Both the position numbers and the translations under genes were made by a program. From the NCBI RefSeq assembly GCF_051020985.1, contig NC_135001.1:15307896-15371895 (forward strand): 64,000 bases of DNA, given 5' to 3'. The notes below the pieces were generated by a model. That model ran no database searches and was not told where the DNA came from. It saw only the letters and a list, made by a program, of their open reading frames with translations. Of this stretch, positions 38,690 to 49,412 are shown piece by piece. This DNA is from Nomia melanderi. Taxonomy: Eukaryota > Arthropoda > Insecta > Hymenoptera > Halictidae. Numbering within the stretch: position 1 is the stretch's first letter; each line of letters begins with the position of its first letter.

Positions 38690-39550
38690 TTATTTATTAA
38701 TTCTACGAGTTTTATAGTACATAATGGTTTTGTAAGTATGTCTGCTATTTATTGATTTATTGGACAATATTTTATTTTCACTAAACCTTCATTATAGCTT
38801 ACTCAACTTTAACATAATTCTCTTCTCATAACACAAAGAATAGACGCATAGTGTTGAATAATTTGATTGCACATATGTAAATATGCTCAATTTACTCAGT
38901 TCATCACTCTATCCAATAGATAAGCCATCTAAGATGGATTTCAACCATTTTTAAAGAACTGGTTAATTTTCCTATTTTATTTTTTTTTCTTTGCTTCAGC
39001 ATATTTTTTACCTCAGATATCTTCATTTCTTTTGTTTAAACTTAAAAGATCTCGAGGCAGATAGCTTAAATCTTTAACTGTTCTGTGTAGATTAATATCT
39101 GATACAATTTAATTATTTTTTTATTCATCATTCGTTGCTCTTTCTTTTTTTTTTGTTTCTTCAACAATACTTTTCCCTTCTTAGCATCATTCTCGATTTT
39201 ATGTGAGTTTTCAGTTTTTAAATCACTGAATTGCTTTACTATCTCTTCCATATAATAAACACGCTAACAGTTGTGTGAGAACATTTAATTTTTTCTTGTT
39301 TGGCGAATTGATATATTCGCTATCTATGGTCTATGACCTTGTAAAATTTTTTCTTATTAGAAGCAATTTCTTTTATGATTTTCTCAAGATTCTACAAAAT
39401 GCAGATCAGAACAAACTTATCTCAAGTACAAAATCACAGTTCTACCATATCTGGAGCGGAACTATTGAGAAATATTAACCTAAGCTTTCATAATCCGTTT
39501 TCCCTTATGAAATGAAATCTAATATCTATATATTGACTTCTATGATATAA
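38690..39550 (-). pseudogene. Reverse-oriented copia RNase H fragments
   Basis: On the minus strand, SQYIDIRFHFIRENGL (39485-39545) matches the SKHIDIRYHFIRE signature, and further on GLVKIKYCPINQ, a stop, IADILTKPLC (about 38700-38800) matches the end of copia pol. In intact elements these are about 15 residues apart; here nearly 700 bases separate them, so extra sequence has been inserted. Orientation is opposite to the gag and integrase pieces. Confidence 0.7.
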
Positions 39551-40715
39551 AATTCCTTGGAAATAATATCAAGTGTCTTCTTTTGAAGTTTATTTGCAAT
39601 CGGAATGACTGTTGTTTGTAATATATTTTTGATACTCAATAAGGGTAGAAGCTATAGAATTCAAAGCACCAAACATTGTAAAACGTGTTGTTTTATACAA
39701 AATACTAAATGAAGAATTACAACTTCTTTATCTTTATGTCTCCAGATATTTTTTAATAGTTGTTTTTACTATTAATTCTACGACATAGTGTACCTTCTAG
39801 GGGTCTCCATAAAGCATATTGACAATTGGTTTCTTTTCTTCAATTGAACTTATCATATGTATCGGGCGAGATGTATTAGTAATGAATCCAGTAAGATTAT
39901 TGTAAAGACTATTTCCTTCTAAACAGTAACTTGTCTCCTCCAATTCACAATCAGATTTCTGAATGATGGGAAAATGATTTTGAATTTCATGGACATCTTT
40001 ATTGACTTGATCCTTGAATAGAGAAAACGTATTTTGGCAGTATCACAAAATTTAAAATACGAAGGAAGTTATTGGGCCCTGCTTTTTTTATTTTATGAGG
40101 ATAATTTCTTTTATATATTTTTTTTGCGTTTTTTTTTCATTTTTTTATCAATGTGTTCTATATAAAACTTCTTTTGCATATTCTTCACTGTTTGTTCTTT
40201 TAATCTTACCTGTTAGATAAAGTAAAGTCATTATCTATGCATGTTTATTATAGCAAAATATTCTAAAATCTTTTTGTTCACTCATTATTTGATATACATT
40301 TATATGTTTATATTTTATACAATCTATTCGATTGTTTGAAAAAATCTGTTGTTTACCAAATCTTATTGATTTAGGAAATTTCTTCTTCCAATAACTCCTG
40401 ATATGTTTATAAAAATTTAAATCTACTTATGAGAGATAAAAATATAAAAATTTTCATTAGTGAAAAATATTCTTTATGAACAAAATCAGTTACAGAACTC
40501 ACTTGTGCAATATTTTACATGATTAAATAATTTAATGATTAACAAACTTTTGAAATTGGAACTTTAGTACTTTTTTAAAGATTTTTCTATTATATTCATG
40601 TTATAGCATTTAATTAATGTATGATTTGATATACAATGATTATTACTATAATACTATATTTTACTATTTAAATTTTAATATTAAATTAATAAATAAATTC
40701 TATGAAATGTATTAA

Positions 40716-40926
40716 CCCTTTGCACTCGAGAAGTGATTTTAAAAATTTTAAATTCAATATTAAATTTTATATATTGTATCAATAACATGGAGCATCAAAA
40801 TAAAATAGTTCCGCCTCTCAATTATCCCGCAAGATATAACTGTATGTTAGTTGTAAAAATGATCATTGATACTTTATTGGAAAGTAATGAATATTTGTCG
40901 AGAAAAATATTCTTAGGTGCAAAAGG
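40716..40926. mobile_element. piggyBac-like MITE with TTAA duplication
   Basis: The left end CCCTTTGCACTCGAG is a classic piggyBac-type terminus and is mirrored at the right by GGTGCAAAAGG. Perfect TTAA lies on both sides (40712-40715 and 40927-40930). The element is 211 bp with no transposase. A 65-codon frame across it is accidental. Confidence 0.85.
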
Positions 40927-40930
40927 TTAA

Positions 40931-43900
40931 TATCTACAGCTACATATGTAACTAGTTTAATTTTCAACCTTGCATTGCACCATATTTACTACACAATTTT
41001 GTTAGCCTTTTTCTACTAAACTAATTAATATCTAGAAGGGGCCAATCAAAATAGAGTAACAAATATGGTACATTGCCAAGTTTAAAATATTAAGAACATT
41101 TTCTTTTATATTATATATTATTAAAAGTATGATTATTAACATTTATTTTTTATAAGATTATGATAATGTTTAATACGGAGAAACACTTCTAATGTTCTTA
41201 GATGATAATATGTAAAAATTAACAGATTATTGAATATATAGTTATGTTTATTTTTAGAAGAAAAATATACGTATGAGTACAATTTGAAATACGTATTGTT
41301 GTAATTTGATGCTAGAGAAGTTATAGATAAAAATTGTGTGTTTTATATTTATATGTTACATATTCACTACCATAATTTGACATCTGCACAAAATGAAATA
41401 ATCATTATAAGATATTGACAATATATATATATATACTATATTTATAATTATTAGTAATATTTTTCATTGCATCTTATAATATTTTATTATAAGTGAAAAA
41501 CATCATTATAGTTGTACATTATTAATTTTTATTACTATTAATATATAATTTATAAGTTTAAAACCGTTTAACAATTGTTCAATGACAGACTCCAGTTGAA
41601 TACATGATGGTGTTCATTCGCTAGGGTGAAGTTTATGTATTGCATCCTCCTATCAATGACCTCTATCTCACCAAAGCAGCTATTTATCATTATAAATATT
41701 TTGTGCTAAAGACAAATGGTAGTGAATAAATTAATATAATACATACTTTATTCTATTCTTAATATAATAAGTACTTTTATTGTTAATATAGGTACTTTAT
41801 TTTATTCGATTATAGTTTTCATATGAAAATATTTGGCCTTATACATAGATCCTATATCATTGTTTAATATACATATATTTCAAATGCAGAATGTACTTGC
41901 AACTGTTTCGCAAGTTTATTTATATTTAGTATTTTGTATTGGAATTCTAATAATAATAAGTGCAAATTATTAGGCCTACATAAAAAAATTGAAGTTTTCA
42001 TAGTACATAGTATCACATAGATATTAGAACCAATGTTAGTTATTAGTTGCACATTATACATATTCAACATGGATTTTAAGCATCCATATCTATAGAACCA
42101 AAGATTTTACTTTCAAATGCTAAATCTAAAATTTCAGTTATATATTTTTTGTATATGTAAAGGAGAAATAAATATTGTTCCTAAAAAGTATGAGAATGTT
42201 ACTGCAAATAAGTATTAAAATTATGAATTACATGTAAATCAATCGAATAGTAAATATTGGTTCTAATGTTTAAGAAATTAAGAACGACAACATATTTTGA
42301 AAACTGTACTCTCTTAGAGTCAGCGCACATAAGCAAGTAATTACAAAATCATGTCACTGAACGAAATATGCAACTTTAAAGGCCTATTATGTTTTCTTAC
42401 TTATTTTTTCAAATTGTAACAAATAAACAACAGCTATTTTTGTTGCATGCTGGCATTTTCTAACTAACTTCATAAAAGAAATTTAAAAATTGTATATTTA
42501 TGTAATTAAAGCAATGATATTACATTATAAAAACAAAAATAAAATGACCATTGATGATTTATTCTCACATTGGTTTCATACTAATGATTATTTCATCGTG
42601 CAAAAACAGGCAAAAAACACGCTATATTAAGGGAAACAAAAATTTGTTCAAGGAATGGAAAAAGGTACAATTGTTGTGCTACAGAAATGTCATCTAAAAA
42701 TCACTAAAGTGAAACCAATTTTAAAGGATAAAAAATTAAAAACAGACACATAACGGAAAGCAAAAAGTAAATTCAGCTTACATCTTTTAGATGTTTAGTA
42801 AGAAGTTTTATGTTCAGAATATTATGGAAAGAAATATAAGTTGTATAAAATGAAGATAAATTCAATCTAAGTATATGTAAATACAGTATATTCTACATAA
42901 TAGTATTAAAAATTAATGCTGACATGAATATATTCAGTATAGATATATTTAAGTTTGAATTTATTCTTCGTCATACTTATGTAAAATTGTATGTTTAGAA
43001 TAGCATATAGCATAGTGGCTTCAAAAGCTTAGAGATCATACGTTTGAATCTCTCTCATACTTATGTATTGACAACAGTCAATAGACAATGACAGTGTGAT
43101 ATTCATAAAAAGTAGAATTACCATACATTTTGTATTTCATTGCATAATTTATATTAAAGTTCTATAAAAATCTGAATTTCTAATATTTTTTCAATGCACA
43201 TAAATATTATAAATTGTTAAAAAGAAGGTAATGTTGTTAACAGGAATATACGAATAGAATGTTTTTATATGTATGATAAATACAAAACATATTAGTTCTG
43301 AAAGAAAGAAGGAGTGCCAAAAGAAACTATTTGTTTAATTAATGAAAATTCTAAAATACATATAAATTCTAGTACGAAATATTAAAGGACTTTTGTATTT
43401 ATAAAACTACATTACTTGAATCTTTAGGTATGAAAATACAAATATTATCATAATGTTATACATCGAATTGAACATAAGAGTAACATCGAAACGAATGTAA
43501 AAGTAATCTAATAAGCAAATGTTTTATTATGTATTACATAGATACTAATTTTGTATTATTACGAAGATATAAAAATTTATTCCATTTTTAAATATGGATA
43601 CATTACACTGAACCAACATTTGTATTGTGTTAATTTTTAAGAAATTGCAGATATTATTAATGAGTGTAAAATTATAACCTTCAATTAATTTTTTCTGTTT
43701 TAATTTTACTTTAATAGATCTAAATATATGTTACAAAATATTATATCTTATAAGTGTTTTATAATTTGTGTATTATTGACATGTAAGTATACAGTACAAG
43801 ACAAATTTTCTTAATTTCATGAAGATAAATTTGTTATAGATTTCAAGCAACGTTTCTCTCGTAAAAAAATTATTCTGCCGTGTACCGAAAGAAATTTATT

Positions 43901-44456
43901 TTTAAAGATAACAAATGATTAAATTAGAGGGTTGAAGTACGCAATACAAAGAAAAGAAAGGAAAGTTTTTATACGGTAACTTATGTAAACACGTAATACG
44001 TCAGTGGAAAAGAATATATAAATTTTTATTTATAAATAAGCGTTACATTCAATGACAGATTAGATGCAACAATATGTAATTTTAAATATGCTAGCTGTAA
44101 AGTGCCTAATTCTTCTATTATCATTGGTAGTAGTGTTATAAATTAAAAGAAATACGAAAATTATAACATTGAATTTAAAAAAGAACGCTGAGTAAATATA
44201 TTTATCGAAATCAGCAGCATCAAACTAATTGTTATGGCAGATTTAAGAAATTGAGAATGTAAAATATTTTTCAAAAATATTATTCTATACCATTTTGTAC
44301 GTAAATTGAGATAAAACAAGAAGCAATTTTTTTAGAAATAATTTTATTTAAATATACATCTGAAATAAAAAATCTGAAATTGAATTATTGTTGACTACTT
44401 GCTATATAACTTAAATTTGTAATAATAACGATTATGACAAATAATTAAATTATATA
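40931..44456. other. Intergenic region without recognisable genes
   Basis: AT-rich, no coding exons recognised. It contains a short AT dinucleotide run near 41420-41437 and a tRNA-like sequence near 43010-43060 (see findings). Confidence 0.45.
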
Positions 44457-44464
44457 ACTTAAAA

Positions 44465-44710
44465 TAGGGGTGTCGAACTTGTGGTTGCAAACCACCGAGG
44501 CTCTTTGCTCTTTCGGTCTAATCGACAAGAATTACCCTCTCCACCCTACTTACGTTCAGTTATGTGTGAACACCACTACGAGCAGGTTAGTCACCACCAC
44601 AAATACACATAGGTAATAGTGAGCCATTTAAAGAATAGATAGAGTTGCTTACGTACTTACCTATACATAATACTACATAGTCCTGAACTAAAGGCAGTTC
44701 GATACCGCTG
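44465..44710. mobile_element. Complete hAT-like MITE with 8-bp target duplication
   Basis: Terminal inverted repeats TAGGGGTGTCGAACT (44465-44479) and AGTTCGATACCGCTG (44696-44710, inverted). The 8-bp duplication ACTTAAAA flanks it exactly on both sides (44457-44464 and 44711-44718), diagnostic for hAT-type insertion. At 246 bp it cannot encode a transposase. A truncated relative is at 11628. Confidence 0.9.
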
Positions 44711-44718
44711 ACTTAAAA

Positions 44719-46411
44719 GAATAGAAAAAAATGAATCCTTAAAAATAGTCTCATCAATGCAGATGGACCTACTTATATAAAATACAATACTGACTTGTAT
44801 TGTTACAATGTTGCGTATTTAATTATATAAAGAACTACGGTATTGCTATTGTAATTTCGCAGAACTAGAGAGGTTTAAGAAATATTAAAAAATTGTAAAT
44901 GTTTTGTTTTGTTTTTGCCCTCATAACTTACTGGATGACACTATGAAAGAGTGGGAAGTTGACACTTAGAAAAAACGCGGGTTTAATTGGTCCGAGTTGG
45001 AAGAAGGCTCGTTTCTTTTTACATGTTATTTGTCACTATAATTACATAGTAATTAGCACATAATAAAAGACTTCTCTTACCCCTGTACCATCCGGAGTGA
45101 TAAATTTCCAGCAACACAGAATATTAAATTTTCAACTCGAACCAAGATCTTGATTTCTCTACTTTTTTTAAATAACCTTTCTATATGTTACATTATTATT
45201 TATTATATTTTCATAAATTTTGTAAGTTAATTTACACCTGTTAATTATATATAATTAACAAAAATACACTATTATTTCATATTCTTTTTTACAGAGACTT
45301 ATATATATATATTCTGCAAAATGTATAACAATGTTATTTCAATTGATATATGTATTTATTTGTCTTACAAAAATAATATAAAAGAATGAATTAAGCATAA
45401 CATATATAAGCATATATAATAATGTAATACCTAAATCAATAGTATTCATTTATTCAAAATGTATATTTCAGTATTATACAGTCTTTAAAGTGCACTTTTA
45501 TCCACAGCCAGAAATTATAGCAACATTTATGCAGTTTTAAACGATTTCTGTCAAGTTTCAAATGACTGAATACTAGACAGCATTGATCAACCATCAAATA
45601 CTAGCATTTGTTAATGTAACAACAATAGAGTATAGCTCAATTAAATGGCAACATATTTATAGTAAAAACTTACACGTGAAAACTCAAATTTTTCAGATTT
45701 TGTAACATTTCAAAATTATTTAAGCATTTCAACAATTTTAATTAGTTTTAAAAATTGTATGTGAAAGTAAGTATGTTGATCACAATAACTTTCATTATCT
45801 AAAAAGAATTATACTATTTTGCTATACAACATACTTTAACATCTAAACTTAACGATGAAAGAAAACATTAAAAAATTAACAAATTCTGAGCTAATTTTTT
45901 CTAAATTACAGTGTTGTAACTATATAAATTTGTGAAATGCTCTTTACATAATTGAAAAGTATAGAGATTCAACACAATGAATTACATTAATTATTAATTA
46001 ATTACGGCATAAACATTAACGTTTTTATACGTTAATTATTGTATTGATATCTGTAAAATTATTATCGGAATATAATATGATTTTTGAGAACTTGAAATTA
46101 TATATGCTAATATTTAAAACAATATTTGTATTTTAATCTCTTTGAATTTGATTAATTCTAGCTAAAGGGATTTTATTTAGAGTATTTGATATAATGATTA
46201 ATTATGCAGTTTTAAATCAAAGTTATGATACCAATATACAGTTAAAACATTAAATTCACATATATTTCTAAGATTTGTCTAATTTCCTTAATGAAGTTAA
46301 CTGAATAACAAAATAAATTTCTTATCAGAGTTTTACTATGGAGAAAGATAGATGGTGATCAGTTTCACTAAACTCAAACGTTTCTCTTAATGAAACGATA
46401 AATAGAAATGA
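44719..46411. other. Downstream of the ankyrin gene, no other gene seen
   Basis: Probably includes the 3' UTR of the minus-strand ankyrin-repeat gene. A candidate inverted-repeat pair at 44987/45146 is listed in the findings. Nothing else recognised. Confidence 0.4.
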
Positions 46412-49400
46412 TCAGGCAGCAAGTTGACGACGTCTACTTAACTCATGATCTATTAAGACAGAAATATCAGGATGACGATGAAGAGTAGTTGTGCAATAGT
46501 GTACTGTCTGACTTGGATCAGCACCTGCTTTTAGCAACAGTTTTACTGCATTGACGAAACCACTTTCTGCAGCTACTTGGAGAGCAGTCAAACCATCACT
46601 ATTGAGTTTCTCTAACTGTGCGAGTGGAGATGTAACTAATAAAGAAACTATCTGATGAAAACCTCTTGCAGAAGCTAAATGTAATGGCGTGTTGCCACCA
46701 GCATCTTGTACACTAGGATCTTCTCCTTGTTCTAATAATTTTGCCACCATATCAGGATAGTTTTTTCTAGAGGCAATGTGCAATGGTGTTTCGCCATAAC
46801 GTGACATGATTCCAGTCAATGTGTGTGGAACAAGTAAAAACGCTGTGTTTAATGCACCACACTCAAGGCATTCGTGTAAAGGTGTTTCTCCACGATCGTT
46901 CTTCAATGATGGATCAGCACCAGCAGCCAACAAAGTTTCAATTAATGACTCAATTTCAGTTCTGTGACTGTTATCTGTAAAAAAAACCATTATCTGTTAT
47001 CTTCTACTTTATAACATAATTTATTAAAACAAAGAAGATGTGAACCATTTTATAGTTTTAATTGATGCAGTATATATAATACTAATGTACTCTGTTGATA
47101 ACAAAAAATTACAATTTAACTAAAGTTTCTTTGATTTCAGTATAAAATGTCTTACTTAAATTTAATGCCTCTATAATTCGATGTTACAAAAATATAATTT
47201 TATGTTACAAAAATTATTTAATCCGTTTTTTAGATGTTAAGAAAAATAAAAATGTAACATTTAAAATGTTAAACGCGATGACGATCTTACCAAAGATTGT
47301 TGAAGAGGCTAATATGTGAAGTGCGCTTCGACCTTGATGATCTTTTGCGTTAATAGGACCAGCACGTGCTAATAAATCCAAAGTTTTTAGAGCGGCTTCA
47401 AAATTATGATGAAGATTTTTCGACCCTTGTGCGTGCGCTAATTGTCGCGTTAATATGTGTAACGCGGTTAATCCACCGCCAGCTTCTTTGACGCCTGATG
47501 GACAACCATATTTTAGGAGTTCTCCAACAAATTGTAATACATTTCCTGGACCTCCATTTAAAATCACTCTGTGAAGAGCAGTCTCACCACGAGGGGAACG
47601 AACAGCTGGATCGCATCCGTTCGCAAGTAGTAAACTACAAACCAATGATTATTCACAATAAACTATTGTTCGACTTTTTTTTCATTAAATTCAATATTTT
47701 TGTGAATAGAATTTTCTGTACGAAATTCATATTAAAATTTAGATTTAATTTAGAACTAAGTAAATAGCTAAATAAATAATGATTTTCCATTGCAACGATT
47801 TATCAGAGAAAGCAACAGTCATTATTTATAATCCGTTGCAAATTAACATATAAAATATTTTGTTATTCATATTTTATTCACGTGCTAATTTTTCTCCACG
47901 TGTAAACTTATAAACTCGAGATCCTGAGATTCTTTCGAGAATAGTATTTACGCCTTTGAACATCTGGTTACAATATGTTAAGAAAAGTATACTAAAGTGT
48001 ACAAGCAAGGATAGTTTTCACAAATATTCATTTCAATGTAATATTTACTGCAAAAGATTTACGAATATTTTTTACATTCGACAATACTAACATTCGATTA
48101 TTTCTCGCGTAAACATTAAAATAAAAATTGCAAATCTCTTATTGAAATTAAGCAATGAAAATTAAAATTCGGTAATTAAGCAAATTAAAATCCTATAATT
48201 TACCATACAATATCTCACTTTTTTAATTAGAAATAAATGATATTTTATAATTTTCAACAGAAAATAATGTGATATTTACACAATATTACATTCTATAGCT
48301 TTTCTGAGTTTAAGATAAATCTCATTTTTAAAATAACGCGTAACGATTTTCTAGAAAAATGTGCAATTGAAAATTATTTGCCTATTACTCTCTAGTTTCT
48401 TGACAGTATGTAATAGAAAATTATATATAAGACTAAAATGCTTGCGATTGTTTAAAAATCTGCTCGATTTAAAAAGACTCGTGAAACGCGCATGGTACGT
48501 TACATTTCAGAATACCTTCTACAATACGAAACAATATTAAGTCGTTATATATATAATTTAGAATAAAAAATTACATGTTGTAGTTGAAATTTCTTACCTG
48601 AGAACAGGCAAACAATGATTTGTTGCGGCTACTAATAAGGGCGGATCACCTGAAACATTCCAATCCGGTTCGTCCAGGTTTTGCACAGAATCTCTTGCAA
48701 GAAGCGCCGCAATACACTTAGCGTCCCCAGCACGAACAGCCTCATGGAAATTCAGTTCACTTTCTGGATCGTATACGTCTTCAGAAATATTTTGAAAATC
48801 TGCCCGTTCCGACGATCCATTCGAAATTTCATGACTACTCGAAACGTTCGTATCTTTTGTGACATTCTTAAGAGAATTTTGTAATTCTTGCATACTAAAA
48901 TTATTCTTTGTGAGAGATTCATTTCCACGTGTTTCCGAGATTATATTTTCCGCGTCACTTTCGTTGAAATGTACGTCAAGCCTCGGTGATACATTCGCGT
49001 CGAAACTTGCCGATTTGCTGATGATCGGATCACCATCTACAGACACTTCAACATTTTGAATTTTAGTTGAGATTATAGTCACGTCTTCTTTGTTGGATAT
49101 AGTTACAATATTTTCATTTTTCTCCAGGAACTCGACAATCTCGGAAGACCTCTTGCATTCCAAAATAGCTTCATCTCTTTGCTCGACAAAAATTAATGTA
49201 TTAAGCGGCGGCCTTTCTTGATTAACGGGGATTTCCTTTTGATCCTGGCCACCTGTTACAAGCTTCATCTTTTCCACAGAATCGATTTCGGTATTTTCTT
49301 CACGTGTTATTTCCTCTTTCTTGTTGTACAATGTTTTATTAATTATCGTGCTCATTTTCTTCTCTGCCTGTTGTTCTTGGGTTATGGGATCGTTCGCGTA

Positions 49401-49412
49401 AGCGGCAGTCAT
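46412..49412 (-). CDS. Ankyrin-repeat protein, family not assigned
   Basis: Three exons in frame, 48598-49412, 47291-47634 and 46412-46974, give 573 aa. The first 215 residues or so are hydrophilic, rich in Glu, Asn and Ser, and probably disordered. Then come about nine ankyrin repeats from residue 216 to near the end: ELNFHEAVRAGDAKCIAALL, GDPPLLVAATNH, GETALHRVILNG, GLTALHIL, GRSALHIL, GETPLHECLECG, GETPLHIASRKN, GNTPLHLASARG and GLTALQVAAESG. The tail ISVLIDHELSRRRQLAA is short with no other domain. Ankyrin arrays bind protein partners; nothing else shows the role. The size and acidic N-terminus could suit an IkB-like or scaffold protein, but I cannot support either. The first Met at 49412 is followed by an open frame; no upstream exon is needed. 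Confidence 0.88.

Larger units (their letters stand above)
33579..40231 (+). mobile_element. Decayed Ty1/copia LTR retrotransposon region
   Basis: Two diverged same-orientation copies of a roughly 130-bp AT-rich sequence bound the region (33579-33709 and about 40107-40231; shared blocks TTTTATATATTTT, CAATGTGTTYTAWATAAAA, TTTTGCAT, TCTTRCCYGTTA). Directly after the left one is a primer-binding site like that of copia (33711-33734). On the plus strand follow gag (34020-34340), a protease/integrase-start piece (36190-36380) and an integrase C-terminal piece (36853-37130). On the minus strand lie RNase H pieces (38690-39550). All are broken by stops or shifts. The order of plus-strand pieces fits one copia element; the reversed part and excess length mean rearrangement or a second copy. 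Boundaries are approximate. Confidence 0.7.

Noticed and set aside
40733..40930. 65-codon open frame
   Set aside because: Contained in the piggyBac-like MITE and reading through its terminal repeat.
41418..41437. AT dinucleotide run
   Set aside because: Short simple repeat common in such AT-rich DNA; of no further interest.
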